Shown here piece by piece: positions 1 through 10,394 of a stretch of DNA of 64,000 nt. The stretch is from contig CM037879.1 in the NCBI GenBank assembly GCA_021292165.1, forward strand, positions 39,400,339 through 39,464,338, written 5' to 3'. The DNA comes from Shinisaurus crocodilurus. Taxonomy: Eukaryota; Chordata; Lepidosauria; Squamata; Shinisauridae. Below the pieces are notes generated by a model. That model worked only from the letters and a program-made list of their open reading frames with translations, was not told where the DNA came from and did not search any database. How positions within the stretch are numbered: position 1 is the first letter of the stretch; every line of letters starts with the position of its first letter. The translations under genes were made by a program, and so were the position numbers.

Positions 1-306
1 GGATAACCAACACTCAAGGGGTTGAGTATGGGTTGAGTGTGGGTTGTCGTTGAACCGTGGGTTGCTGTTGAAATGTGGGTGACCATGTTCTCTGAACCCA
101 ACTGCACTAACAAGTCATGGCATGTTAGCCACGAACAACCCATGAAGAGAACTCATGGTTTGTTGGGTTATGAACTGTGGGTTGTTCACCATGGTTTGTT
201 ATCTCAGCTGGATTCAGACAACATGATAACCCACATTTCAACCACAACCCACGGTTCAAGAGCAACCCACACTCAGCACTTGAATGTGGGTTATCATGTT
301 GTCTGA
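1..306. repeat. Foldback element, left end cut by window start
   Basis: The element is built from GTGGGTT and AACCCAC units. Bases 33-99 pair with 210-277 in inverted orientation. A second, inner inverted pair joins 213-236 to 281-305 around the motif AACATGATAACCCACATT. I do not recognise the family; a nonautonomous DNA transposon is the likeliest class. The true left terminus lies outside the window, so no target duplication can be read. Confidence 0.6.
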
Positions 307-309
307 TCC

Positions 310-1085
310 CAGTCAGTATATGTGTATGTGTGTGCTTAAATTTTTATTGTAGTGGTTCATTTAACTGGCCCTAAGTCACTCTAGAAGGAATTGCTGATAA
401 GATAGGCTATAACTTTTAAAAATCAATCAATAAAAAGCACAGGGCTGTGGTCCTAACACACAGTCTCAGAAGGGAGACTGTTGGCAAATATTTCCTTTTT
501 TAAACTGCATTTCATTTTAAATGACCTAACAAATTGCCCAGTAATGTAATATTCTTTTTTTTTAATGCCATGCTAAACCGCCTCTTAAACATAATGAGTT
601 ATATGAAGTCATCCAGTTTAAGAGACTGTCTTAATGAGGTAATTTAATTCAAATAAGGTTATATACTACCAGCTTCAGTGGCTTAAAACTTTTATAGAGT
701 GAGTAGCGGTCCCATTCCATTGCCCTAGGTTATTCTATAGACTGAAAGGCACTCAGAGAAGAAGCTTGGTGAAAGCACACTGCCGTCAAGCAAGACATGT
801 GGGATAGAAGTCAATGCGAGCCTCTTTATAGCTCAGCAATGATGATTAAAAAAGGAACAGGCAAATTCAAAGTTGTAGGAAGGGCTGACTCATGTTCCTT
901 AGATCCCTCGTAATGAGAAAACAGCTGCCACAGATTTACTAAAGCTTTTGGGTAATGTTAGCTCTGCTCACTAATTGCTAATTTGAGGGCTATGTATGTA
1001 TGCTGTGATTTTGCATCGGTGAAGGAGAAAGTGCAGACTGTGGCACTCGGCAGATAATTCATTCCGCTTTCTGAGAAACAGGCTG
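310..1085. other. Intergenic DNA, nothing recognised
   Basis: AT-rich unique-looking sequence with no supported gene and no repeat boundary I can place. Confidence 0.5.
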
Positions 1086-1089
1086 CAAC

Positions 1090-1174
1090 CCTCATGCTGG
1101 CTCAACTTGGCTGCCTAGGGCATGCTGGGAGTTGTAGGACTTTTTTCTGTCTAAACATGTATAGGATTGCGCCC
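1090..1174. mobile_element. Harbinger-like palindromic MITE, one arm mostly
   Basis: The right arm is complete: CATGCTGGGAGTTGTAGGAC followed by the CTGTCTAAACATG block and the terminal GGATTGCGCCC. The left arm is degraded to a short stub. It belongs to the family best preserved at 45298-45420. Confidence 0.7.
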
Positions 1175-1179
1175 TAAAA

Positions 1180-3100
1180 GCTCTTACTGCCAGTAGCTAG
1201 GTATTAGGGGAGGCATTTCAGTCTTTTAGAATGGGAAAAAGTCTGAGCTAAAAACACTACGTAAATGATTGGCTGTTGGGGAAAAGGGGCCCTCTGGGGA
1301 ACCTCGGAAGGCCAGATTGGAAACCCAGGTTTGGCCCGTGGCCTGAGCTTCATCACCCCTAGCCTAGGACATTGGTGTCATGTCTTCTTGGCAAGTCCCT
1401 GTCATCTGTGCACTGCAGGATGAGAGCTGTTACTTCAGAACAGTCATCAAGGGTAGCTTGTGTAAAACATATTATAGTAGCCTAATCTCAAGGTTTATGT
1501 GTCTGTCCATGGAGGAGGAGGAGGAGGAGGAGGAGGGGAAAGAGAAGGAGAAGGAGAAGAGCAGCAGCATATGCACTATAGTAAACAAGACTTCTCTTGT
1601 TGAATAAAATAACTTGAGATTATTCAAGGCATCTTTAGTAGGGATGGCTGGACTTCCTGTAATCCAATACAGAAATAATTCAGAATGATGGGATTAATTT
1701 CCTGTTCAAAATATTCAAAAAGTTATTCCAGCTGCCAAATTGCTTATTGCACTGCCCATGCTATGGATCCTCAATTCCCCACCCCACCCCCACTCAGTAC
1801 CACCCTCCCCACAGGGCTGTTGGACACATGATCGGGCACATGAGAAGCTGCCTTACACTGAATCAGACCGTGGGCCCATCTTCCCCAGTATTTTTGACAC
1901 CAACTCTCCAGCTTCCTTGACGCCTTTCATTAACCAAACTGGCAGCAAACAACTTCTTGGACATGTTTGTACCTTTCCTAACATGTAGCACACACACACT
2001 TTATCTGATCTTCCCTTACGGTGATTTTAAATACGGTAACTTCCCAGAGTTCTGAAGAGGTTTGAGGCTCCTGGCAATTCCTTTCAGCTTTCTCCCATAG
2101 AGGAGTATGCTTCTCTGATCAGAGTCTGTGCCCTCTCTGACATCCAGAGCAGCACCTTCCCCAATACACAGGGTGGCTCCAGGTTTGAGAAAGACCTTGT
2201 CGAAGTGCCCTCTGCTGGGCCTTTCCCACCTCAGTGGGCCCCTTGCCATGGGCTTTTTCTGGTGAAAATGGCAGGTGGCTATGAGCCATCATTTTAAAAT
2301 TTCCCACAATGTCCCCAATGTTGTGTTGCGCCAGGGCACTTTGGGGAATATTAAATAGTTGCTCACGGAGCCAGTCACCATTTCGGGAGGGGGTGGAGGT
2401 AGGTAGGGCAGATATCAGCACAGGTTGGCCCTGCCAGAGTTCTGGGGCCCTGGAAGTTTCCCATATGTACTGGGTATTGATGCCTAATACACTCTTCCTT
2501 CCTTTCTTGTCTGGAGAGGGGGGGGGAGTTTATATCTTTTCCTAGTACATTTCTTACACTTCTGGTTGCACACCACTCTGATGAACCAGGGGCAATTATG
2601 TTAACATAAGATAATTACATGACATTACACCAGGTAACTATTCTTGCTCTACCGCTTACTTAACATAATGGTGATTCCATTCTACTCTTGTCAACTTGGG
2701 AGGCCAACTTGGGAGGTTAGAATTATTCAAATTCCATCTCTCAGGTTATCTTGCTGGATGGCTGTGAGCAATTCATTATCTCCCTGCTTCTGCAGTGTTG
2801 GAATATTAATGACCTATCTCAGAAGGTCATGGTGCTGATGAAAATGAGAAGGATTGCATAAATGGGTGCAAGCCCCGTGTTAGCTGGGGGTTGGTATTTC
2901 GGGTATAGACCACGACAGAAATATAGCTCTTCTTCTTCCTTTAGTCATTGTGCTGAACTCCATCTTCCCATTTTACCTTATCAATCTAATCTTAATTTGG
3001 AACCCTGAAGAGTGTGGTGGGATCAGTCAAGAAACCTGTTCCTTCTGGGTCAGATTCATTTGCCTAGAAGAGACCTGTCTACCCTAATCCCGGAGATTGG
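1180..3100. other. Intergenic DNA with a GGA/GAGAAG purine tract
   Basis: No gene is supported. A (GGA)n/(GAGAAG)n tract occupies 1511-1560. Around 2016-2421 the minus strand has two overlapping frames open for 77 and 100 codons without a recognisable domain. They could be the remains of a retroelement, but I cannot assign them. Confidence 0.4.
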
Positions 3101-3329
3101 GAGCCAGTGTGGCGTAGTGGTTAAGAGTGTTGGACTGGGACTCGGGAGATCCTGGTTCTAGTCCCCGCTCGGCCATGAAACTCACTGGGTGACCTTGGGC
3201 CAGTCACTGACTCTCAGCCTAACCTACCTCACAGGGTTGTTGTGAGGATACAATGGAGAGGAGGATTATGTAAGCCGCCTCGGGTTCCTTTCAGGAAAAA
3301 AGGCGGGGTATAAATATAATAAATAAATT
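3101..3329 (+). repeat. Sauria-type tRNA-derived SINE, near full length
   Basis: It starts at GAGCCAGTGTGGCGTAGTGG, with pol III box A and box B-like segments in the tRNA-derived head. The body carries CTCAGCCTAACCTACCTCAC. The 3' tail is GGCGGGGTATAAATATAATA followed by AAATA repeats. This is the clearest full-length copy in the window together with 33920-34148. Confidence 0.9.
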
Positions 3330-3394
3330 GATCCCAAGACCCTTGGGCTGGTTGGGTGTAAGCAAGCTGCCTAAATATTGGGGATTGAGAAGTT

Positions 3395-4160
3395 TCAGCA
3401 TTGAGAAGGTTATAGCAACTAGGATTGTTTAGCTTAGAAGAAAGGCGAGTAATGAGTGACATGATAGAAGTGTACAGAATTATACATGGTGTGGAGAAAG
3501 TCAGGGGAGGCTGGTGACTCCTGTGTCAGTGGGGCTCCTTATCCATTGCATCTTTTTGTTTGAGCTCTGTATAGGAGCTATCCGTGGTGCTGAACTCCAT
3601 TCCCAAAATAGGTTCACCAGCATGGAGAATCATGGATAGCTTCTATAAAGCTCAGACAAAAAGATGCAATGGATAAGGAGCCCCACTGACACAGGAGTCA
3701 CCAGCCGCCACTGGAGAAAGTGGATAGGGAGACATTTTTCTCCCTCTCATAATACTAGAACCTGGGGTCATCCCATGAAGCTGATTGGTGGGAGATTCAG
3801 GACAGATAAAAGGAAGTACTTCTTCATACAGCACATAGTTAAACTATGGAATTCACTTCCACAAGATGTAGTGATGGCCACCAGTTTGGAGGGCTTTAAA
3901 AGGGGATTGGACAAATTCATAGCGGAGAAGGCTATCAATGGCTACTAGTCCTGATTGGCTATATGCTGCCTCCTGTCTCAGAGGCAGTATGCCTATGTAC
4001 ACCATTTGCTGGGGACATGGGTGGGAGGGTGCTGTTGCACTTATGTCCTGCTTGTGGGATCCCATGGGCAGTTGGTTGGCCACTGTGTGAACAGAATGCT
4101 GGACTAGATGGACCCTTGGTCTGATCCAGCATGGCTCTTCTTATGTTCTTATGTTCATTA
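3395..4160 (+). mobile_element. CR1 LINE 3' fragment, split by a foldback MITE
   Basis: The end of the CR1 second ORF is readable: a stretch meaning roughly K-L-W-N-S-L-P-Q-D-V near 3840-3870, then F-K-R-G-L-D-K-F near 3890-3920. The typical 3' UTR follows, with CTGGACTAGATGGACCCTTG and a TTCTTATG tail at 4100-4156. The copy is 5' truncated and carries an unrelated insertion at 3502-3713. It is non-functional. Confidence 0.85.
3502..3713. mobile_element. hAT-type foldback MITE inside CR1
   Basis: The two ends are inverted copies: CAGGGGAGGCTGGTGACTCC at the left against CAGTGGCGGCTGGTGACTCC read from the right. It is flanked by the perfect 8-bp duplication GAGAAAGT (3494-3501 and 3714-3721), the hAT signature. 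Almost the whole element folds back. Removing it rejoins the CR1 reading. Confidence 0.9.
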
Positions 4161-4635
4161 AAACATCTAGAAAAAGTTGAGAGAGGGCCTGCCCCACTAA
4201 TATTCCCCAGCTGTTGTTCTCATAGCTTCAAAGTAAGCTTGCACACTTTAAAATCTTACAGAAGCAGCAAGTGTCGCCTGTCTTTGTTCATCGAAAGGCC
4301 GTAGGAGCTGCTACTCAACAGAACTGAGCCAACAAAGTGTCATTCAAAAGTCCACGGCGAGTAGGGAATGCGCATCAGGTTTAACAAAAGTTGATTGTCG
4401 AGCGAGCGTGAAATTCAAATTGTAGAGTCTTCCAAGTTCACTGTATCAAGCGACAGCCTAGCCCAAAGTTGCCCAGCCCATCTTGACATGGGAACAGGTA
4501 CATCAGTGGCAGTAAGACAGGCTGAGGCACTTCTGCCTGCCTGCCTGCCAACAGCATCAAGTGAGTCAGGGCAGGGCGGCAGGCAAGGCAAGGAGGTGAA
4601 GCGTTATGGAGACTCTTCACTCACAATCTATGTGA
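4160..4635. other. Intergenic DNA, nothing recognised
   Basis: Unique-looking sequence with short CTGC and CAGG runs near 4540-4590. No supported gene. Confidence 0.4.
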
Positions 4636-4953
4636 CAGGGTTGGGCAACATGCAGCCACAACCCCCCCCCCAGTGCAGCCACTGCCACTCTGTACCCACC
4701 CCAAAAAAAAAAGTTGTAAAAGTTTTTTTTTTTACAGAAAAAAAGGCATCTGGAGCACTACAGAGCAACAAAAGGTCAAATCTACCTTGTTTGCAAGCTA
4801 CATTTGATCCTTTTGGCACTCTGTAGTGCTCCAGATGCCTTTTTTTTCCCATTAAAAAATTAAATTCATTTTTCGGGTTCCCTGGGAGACTGTGGCCCCA
4901 CAGGGCAGATGGGGCAAAAATGATGCCCGTCTTCCCAACGTTGCCCACCCCTG
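4636..4953. mobile_element. hAT-like MITE with GGGCAAC ends
   Basis: The ends are CAGGGTTGGGCAAC and GTTGCCCACCCCTG in inverted orientation. Inside is a long hairpin built on GGCATCTGGAGCACTACAGA (from about 4745) and its complement near 4820-4840. The flanking 8-mers match poorly, so this is an old copy. Its relative is at 26585-26835. Confidence 0.7.
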
Positions 4954-5147
4954 CTGTATAGGCAACAGCTGGACTGAAAAAGCAACTGCTAACTAACACT
5001 CCTCTAAGTTTTCAAACTTTACTTGTCTGGTTTAATCCCTGTTGTCAGCGTTTTCAAGTTCAAATGCAGATAATTTATTTAATAGACACAAATAGGTCTG
5101 CAGTCTGCTTGTTTTAATGTATGGCCATGTATTTAGGTTTCTAAATA

Positions 5148-5399
5148 CAGTCATGCCTTGGATTGAGAGCATAATTGGTTCCGGAAAGGTGCTTGTAATC
5201 CAAAACACTCTTATATCAAAACGAAATCCCCCCCCAAAAAAATTGTACAGAGATTTTTAATTTAAGCCGTACTACAGTACTTGTATTGCAAGACAACGCT
5301 TGTATATCAAGAGTAAAAAAAATTAAATGAATATTAAAAATTTTGCTTGTCTTGCAAAACGCTCTCAAACCAAGTTACTTGTAATCCAAGGTATTACTG
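5148..5399. mobile_element. Pogo/Tigger-like MITE, copy 1
   Basis: The ends are CAGTCATGCCTTGGATT and AATCCAAGGTATTACTG, flanked on both sides by TA (5146-5147 and 5400-5401), as in Tc1/mariner/pogo elements. A GGTTCCGGAA block lies near the left end. There is no coding capacity. Copies 2-4 are at 14334, 28351 and 37669. Confidence 0.85.
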
Positions 5400-5404
5400 T
5401 ACAA

Positions 5405-5995
5405 TTTATCAAAGGGAAATAACTGCAATTGACACTCTGCAGTTTCTGAAGGAAACGGATGCTACAAGTAAACATTCACTCTCTAGATTTAATGCAGGAG
5501 ACAGAGGTCAAAACTCGTGTGGGTTAATATTTTCCGAGCCAGATGGAAAGACTTCCTATTGCCCTTCCATCTGAATTGCCCCCACCCCTTCTGTGTCTTG
5601 CCTTAAAGGGTCTCTCCTGCTCCCCCCCCACTTCTTTTGAATGCTTGTAATCTAATTGGAAAGGGGAAGACACCAAGCCTCCCCAAGCTCCTTCTCGTGA
5701 ACTCCTTCATGATATTTTACTGTCTCCACTACAAAGGGATGCTGTCTGGTGAAGACACAGTCAATAAAGCAATAATTTTATAGCACAGCACTGTGAGAAG
5801 TTTTTAATAGGCCGCTTAAAAGCCATTATTGGCAAGGACCTTGGTTTAATGCAGATCAACTCTCCAAAATCCAACAAGATGGAAAAATAACATTTTCTAT
5901 GTTTAGCCAGAGTGGAATATATTATGCAAATGCCACTAGCTGCCCAAATATTTGATTACATGGCCTACCAAACTAATTCACCTTGATGTATTAGA
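5405..5995. other. Intergenic DNA, nothing recognised
   Basis: No gene or clear repeat boundary. AT-rich unique-looking sequence. Confidence 0.4.
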
Positions 5996-5999
5996 CACA

Positions 6000-6121
6000 A
6001 TGGGTTGGGTCCAGCCTTGGCCATGCTTAGAAAAGACCCATTGAAATCAGTGGGACAAGTTAGTCATGACAAACTTAAGACCCATCGGTTTCTAAGCATG
6101 ACTAAGGCTGGATCCAACCCA
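6000..6121. mobile_element. Palindromic MITE with GGGTTGGGTCCAGCC ends
   Basis: The left arm (GGGTTGGGTCCAGCCTTGG, then CATGCTTAGAAA) is repeated in inverted form at the right (TTTCTAAGCATG, then GGCTGGATCCAACCC). Related copies are at 12691-12828, 43630-43755 and 46373-46583. Superfamily not assigned. Confidence 0.7.
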
Positions 6122-6490
6122 ACATCAGTAGACGTGAACAGCTGGATACAAGGGCCCCCCATTCACAGTGACTGTCAGAGACGCTTTCCTCTCATGCAAC
6201 CACATTCTATGTTGGGGTGTAAAGGAAGCAACCACATATATGGGGCCAGTGATATGGATCTTTCCCACCCCATTGTTGTCCAGCCAAGGAAAGGACAACT
6301 ATGTAAGTGGGGGAAATTCACACACTTGGCCACACTGTGTGATCATTTAGTTCACACACACACATGTTTGCAAGAAATATGGCCAACCTTCCCCAACCTG
6401 GTGCCCTCGTTGTCACAATCATTCCATCCAGCATGGGCAATGGTCAGAGATGAATGGGTGTTGTAATCCAACAACATCTGGGGAGCCAAG

Positions 6491-6659
6491 GCCTGTGGCT
6501 CACGCTGGCTCAGCTTGTCTGAGCGTGGAAAGCTAAGCAGGGTCAGGCCTGGTTATTACTTGGATGGGAGACCCCTCCTCTAGTTTCCTGCATTGAGCAG
6601 GGGGTTGGACTTGATAGCCTTGTAGGCTCCTTCCAACTCTATGATCTATGAAATCTATG
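6491..6659 (+). repeat. 5S rRNA-derived SINE with CR1-like tail, copy 1
   Basis: The head follows vertebrate 5S rRNA: GCCTGTGGC at the start, GGAAAGCTAAGCAGGGTC over the box A region, then GGCCTGGTTATTACTTGGAT and GGGAGAC over box C. The 3' part (GGGGGTTGGACTTGATAGCC, then CCAACTCTATGATCTATGA) resembles the CR1 3' end, implying CR1-type mobilisation. This is one of the two most complete copies. Confidence 0.85.
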
Positions 6660-7381
6660 TTGTGATATGAATCACATTGACCAGCTGTAGCACAGTGTTT
6701 ACACATGGAGAGGAACAGAATGGTGGTAAACAAGTATGTTGTGTCTTTCTACTTTCCCGTGTTCTTTCTCATGGGAAAGCTAGACCCTGGGATCATTATG
6801 AGCTAGTCACATGGTTTGTATGTTCTGATGACGTGCTAACTTGTTTTTCTGTCTGAAGCCATTTTAGAGAAGAGCAGGACTGCTTTCTCTATTCTTTCTC
6901 TCTTCTGGCTATTGCTTGCTGGACTTTGCAACAATGTAACGTCTTTGCTGAAGTGGAGTGAAGCTCAACCTACTCCACTGGAATTAATGCTTGCTATGCA
7001 TTGTACTCTGCACATGGACTGTAACTAGGAAATGTATACTCTGTAGAACTTTACTTGCTAAGTGAATAAACAGGTAGAAATAGACCTGTGGTGTTACAGA
7101 GTGTTTCCTTGCTACTTGCTACTTGGATTAGTCTGCAGACCAGGGAAGCTAGAAGCTGGAGTCGGATTACAGGCAAGCTGGCTGGCAGCTTCAAACCGAC
7201 ACGCTGCACGCTGCGCAGAGGGGGGTGAGATCTGGAAGATCTGTGTGTGGAATAATGGGCCTCTATGCACAGACAGGATTTTAAATCTCCCATCCAGCAC
7301 ACGCAGGGCTCTGCTGTCACTCACGCGCCTTCAATCTATGAAAGGCAGCTCAAAAGCCATCCACAAGAATAATCCCAATAG
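6660..7381. other. Intergenic DNA, possible degraded LTR at about 6739-7096
   Basis: No gene. A block from about 6739 to 7096 starts TGTTGTG, contains GTGAATAAACAGG near its end and finishes GGTGTTACA, which loosely resembles an LTR. No matching target duplication is visible, so this is a weak suggestion only. Confidence 0.2.
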
Positions 7382-7427
7382 CAGCCTTCCCCAACCTGGC
7401 TCCCTCCAGATGTGTTGGACAATGGGA
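7382..7427 (+). mobile_element. Half copy of the CAGCCTTCCCCAACC hAT MITE
   Basis: Only the left arm, CAGCCTTCCCCAACCTGG through CAGATGTGTTGGAC, is present. Confidence 0.65.
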
Positions 7428-7439
7428 GAAATCTGTACT

Positions 7440-7742
7440 GAATTCTTCAGATGTCAATGAATCTGAGCTGTGGATTCTGTAGCGGACGGGCTTTTTCCAA
7501 GTTGTGTGGATTCCGCAGACTTGCAGACTGGTTTTTTTTTCTTCTTCTTTTGGGAGGGATTTGTGCAATTGCGTCCGTTTGCAAGTGCGCATTTTTGCAA
7601 GTGTGCATCAACCCCAATGCACACTTGTGCTGATGCGCAGTTGCACAAATGCGCATTTGCAGATGAATGAAATTCTTGTACGAAAAAAATCTGCTTCCGT
7701 CAATGAGCAGATGACAGAATGAAAAAGGCCTGACAATCTGTG
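7440..7742. repeat. Repeat with TTTGC/GCGCA subterminal motifs
   Basis: It is rich in short motifs such as GTTTGCAAGTGCGCA and their complements (GCGCATTTGCAGA), and contains GGGATTTGTGCAATTG near 7556. A related block with the same GGGATTTGTGCA word lies at 36730-37170. Probably a nonautonomous DNA transposon; boundaries are approximate. Confidence 0.45.
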
Positions 7743-7770
7743 AAACACAGCTGGGGCGGATCTAACAGCA

Positions 7771-7835
7771 TCTTTGTAAGCCACCCAGAGAGCCTTGGCT
7801 GTTGGGTTGTATAGAAATGTAATGAAATGAAAAAT
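7771..7835 (+). repeat. LINE 3'-tail fragment
   Basis: GTAAGCCACCCAGAGAGCCT followed by TTGGGTTGTATAGAAATG and AATGA repeats. The same tail is at 12257-12380 (minus) and 33001-33062. It looks like a L2/CR1-class 3' end. Confidence 0.55.
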
Positions 7836-7928
7836 CTGTAGTAGGACTTGGACTATAACTCCCATCATCCACAGCCATCACAACCATTGGCCATGCTGAC
7901 TGGGGATCATGAGAGTTATCGTCTAATA

Positions 7929-8063
7929 CAGTGTTCTCCAACCTTGGGTCCCCAGCTGTTTTTGGCCTACAACTCCCAGCAAGCCCCAGCCAGCGTAGCT
8001 GGCTGGGGCATGCTGGGAGTTGTAGGCCAAAAACAGCTGGGGACCCAAGGTTGGAGAACACTG
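7929..8063. mobile_element. hAT MITE, CAGTGTTCTCCAACC family, copy 1
   Basis: A 135-bp near-perfect palindrome with ends CAGTGTTCTCCAACC and GGTTGGAGAACACTG. It is flanked by the perfect 8-bp duplication GTCTAATA (7921-7928 and 8064-8071). The arms carry CCTACAACTCCCAGCAAGCC and its complement around the centre. Confidence 0.95.
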
Positions 8064-8165
8064 GTCTAATACATCTGGAGGGTGCCCGGCTGGGCAAGAC
8101 TGCCCGATAGTAGCGCGGTCATGTGGAGGAAGAATTATGCGCCTTGGCACAACCACGCCATAGGT

Positions 8166-8301
8166 CAGCCTTCCCCAACCTGGTTCCCTCCAGATGTCTT
8201 GGACTTCAGTTCCCATCAGCCCCAGCCAACATGTCCAATGGTCAGGAATACTGGGAGCTGTAGTCCAAAACATCTGGGGGCCACCAGGTCGGGGTAGGCT
8301 G
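8166..8301. mobile_element. hAT MITE, CAGCCTTCCCCAACC family
   Basis: A 136-bp palindromic element with ends CAGCCTTCCCCAACC and GGTCGGGGTAGGCTG. The target duplication is CCATAGGT / CCATGGGT (7 of 8 bases). The core arm reads CAGTTCCCATCAGCCCCAGC. Confidence 0.9.
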
Positions 8302-8304
8302 CCA

Positions 8305-8690
8305 TGGGTGCTGCTTCCCAGTGGCAATTACTGTGAAACAGACAGCATGGGTATCTGCCGATGTGTTTGTGCTGGGTCAGATGCTGCTTGCTGTCTCCAT
8401 GCAGCTGCATCCAGGGGGACACTCCTTGGAGTGGGCTTTGCCATGTCCGAATCAGGTCGATTAGTATTTATAGAGCTGATTGAGGGGCATCAGGAAATCC
8501 AATAGGGTTACAAACAATAGGAGCCAACCCCATAGACTGGTGCCCCTGCTCGCTGCCTTCTTCGGCTGGCCCTGTAGCTCACACTTTCCTGCTGCCCTGT
8601 TTGCTTTCCGTGGCTTCTGCCCTCTCTGTGTGGCACCACCTTGGCGATTGCACTGGGCTCTGACGTGTTTGCCATTTGTATAATAGTTTA
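8305..8690. other. Intergenic DNA, nothing recognised
   Basis: No supported gene or repeat. Confidence 0.4.
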
Positions 8691-8691
8691 A

Positions 8692-8817
8692 GGGAGCATT
8701 CCTATATGTACGTTTAGACAGAAAAAGGTCCCACAACAACTCCCAGCATTCCCTAGCTAACCATGCTGGCTGGGGAATGCTGGGAATTGTAGGACCTTTT
8801 TCTGGCTGGATTGCGCC
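8692..8817. mobile_element. Harbinger-like palindromic MITE
   Basis: The left arm carries CGTTTAGACAGAAAAAGGTC and CAACTCCCAGCATTCC; the right arm has the complements and ends GGATTGCGCC. Same family as 45298-45420. Confidence 0.75.
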
Positions 8818-8981
8818 AGGTGGGAAGGTTGTTTTGTTTTTAAACTTAGTATATTGTGGGTTTATTGAATTTGATTATTATAAGAGCACATTGTTCTAGT
8901 TGTGTTCATGCCCCTTTGGGGCCTTTGCCCCCAAAGCAGCATAAAAATGAATTCATCAAACTAAGGCTACAACCCATACAC

Positions 8982-9110
8982 CAGACTTCTCCAGCCTGGG
9001 GCCCTCCAGGGGTGTTGGACTACAATCCCCACCATCTCCAGCCAACATGGCTGGGGATGATGGGAGTGGCAGTCCAACACCCCTGGAGGACCTCTGGTTG
9101 GGGAAGGCTG
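8982..9110. mobile_element. hAT MITE, CAGCCTTCCCCAACC family
   Basis: Ends CAGACTTCTCCAGCCTGG and GGTTGGGGAAGGCTG, flanked by the perfect 8-bp duplication CCATACAC (8974-8981 and 9111-9118). The palindromic core contains GGACTACAATCCCCACCATC. Confidence 0.92.
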
Positions 9111-9115
9111 CCATA

Positions 9116-9180
9116 CACACTTACTGGGAGTAAGCCCCATTGACCTCAATGGGACTTACCTCTGAGTAGATAGGTATAGA
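9116..9180. repeat. Short CTTACTGGGAGTAAG repeat
   Basis: ACTTACTGGGAGTAAGCCCC, then TCAATGGGACTTACCTCTGA. This family of small partly palindromic repeats recurs at 35947, 43768, 48880, 49700, 50030, 50930, 56200, 61315 and 63160. Probably a MITE family. Confidence 0.55.
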
Positions 9181-9317
9181 CTTGAGCTAACTCATTGATT
9201 TGCTGCTGTGTTTTTAAAATGCTGCTTTATCCTGCCTTAGACTCTGATCTATTTTATTCTATATAGATTGTATGTATTTTGCTCTGAGAGGCTTTCTGCC
9301 TGATAGGACAGGATGCA

Positions 9318-9345
9318 TCAGCAGCAGCAGCAGCAGCAGCAGCAT
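9318..9345. repeat. (CAG)n microsatellite
   Basis: About nine CAG units. No open frame of interest surrounds it. Confidence 0.9.
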
Positions 9346-9390
9346 CGCCTTTTTAACAGCTGTGCATGCATTGTACCATTCTCAATAGCT

Positions 9391-10101
9391 CAGCCTTCCT
9401 TAACCTGGTGCCCAGATGGCTCGGCCATGCTGGCTGGGGAACAGGGCCGGTGCAAGGCAGTTTGGTGCCCTATTTAGCGCCCCCCCCTTCCCACTTGAGC
9501 CCTCCCCTCCAGCCCTATGCCCATTAAAAGTCAATTGGCAAAACCTAAAAAAATGATTATCATAAACATTGAAAAACATACATAAAATACATGTTGATGT
9601 AGTACCAATTTGCTACATTTCTTGAAATCTTCTATCAAGATATCCTCAGTTATCCCATTGGATAAAGCGAAGATCCATTATACAGATTTTTCACTTTCAT
9701 ATGAAGGTACCAAAGGGGACTAGAAGGGGGGGAACTTCCCCAAACAGTAGGCATTATCAGGGTCTGCGGGAGTGAATTGTCCATGAAAGGAATCACTTTA
9801 ATATAAGTATGTGTCTTTTGGTGGGATTTTGAAAATGGGGTGTGTGTGTGTGGGGGGGGGAGGCTGGCTTGGTACTCCTTTTTCTTTTCTTTCTGCTGCT
9901 CGATTTTTTTAAAAAAGAAACTCCCCTCCACCCTCCCCTCTTATTTCTTCGTCTTTGTAACTAACAAACCAACCACAAACCCACCAATACCCCCCCACCT
10001 TCGTCTCTTCCTGTTGCCGCTGCCGCTGCTCCTCAGTTCAAGTGATCACAAAAGAAATCTTTGGGAGAGTCGGTTTGTGTGTTCCTTGGAAGCGAAGGCA
10101 C

Positions 10102-10144
<43 letters not shown>

Positions 10145-10390
10145 CAGGGGGGAGAGGAAGAGGAGAGCAGCCAGCGACGCGCGGTTCAAACAACCCAGAA
10201 AGACTCTTATATATATATCCTTCCGTAGATATATGTGAAGTGTTTTTTTCAAGGCTTTCTGGCGCCCCATTTAGCCCGGCGCCCTAGGCAGCCGCCTAGT
10301 TGGCCTAATGGTAGCACCGGCCCTGCGTAGGAAACAATGGGATTCCTAGTCCAACACATCTGGAGGGCACCAGATTGGGGGGGAAGGCTG
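9391..10390. mobile_element. CAGCCTTCCCCAACC MITE split by a larger hAT
   Basis: The left part 9391-9441 (CAGCCTTCCTTAACCTGG to GGCTGGGGAA) and the right part 10326-10390 (TCCAACACATCTGGAGGGCA to GGAAGGCTG) form one MITE. It is interrupted by the element at 9442-10325. Confidence 0.75.
9442..10325. mobile_element. Nonautonomous hAT-like element with CAGGGCCGGTGC ends
   Basis: The termini are CAGGGCCGGTGCAAGGCAG and GTAGCACCGGCCCTG, inverted. The compact relative at 40039-40203 has the same ends and an exact 8-bp duplication; here the flanking 8-mers agree at only about 5 of 8 bases. The 884-bp interior has low-complexity (GA)n and (GACA)n tracts at 10101-10143 and no recognisable transposase. 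Confidence 0.75.
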
Positions 10391-10394
10391 TGTT

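Noticed and set aside
4395..4826. 143-codon open frame
   Set aside because: It overlaps a hAT-like MITE and homopolymer runs. No domain or conservation argument.
6005..6466. 153-codon open frame
   Set aside because: It begins inside a palindromic MITE and has no recognisable domain.
6491..6660. Possible 5S rRNA gene
   Set aside because: Only the inner part matches 5S rRNA and the 3' end is replaced by a CR1-like tail, so it is a SINE.
7923..8327. Open frames of 70-130 codons with repeated words such as V-F-G-L-Q-L-P-A-C-P-S-Q
   Set aside because: They are translations of the palindromic hAT MITEs and recur at 19727, 20353 and 25608 for that reason. No gene.
9840..10238. 132-codon open frame rich in F, K, R, E
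   Set aside because: It is made by (TG)n, (GA)n and (GACA)n tracts inside a hAT element.
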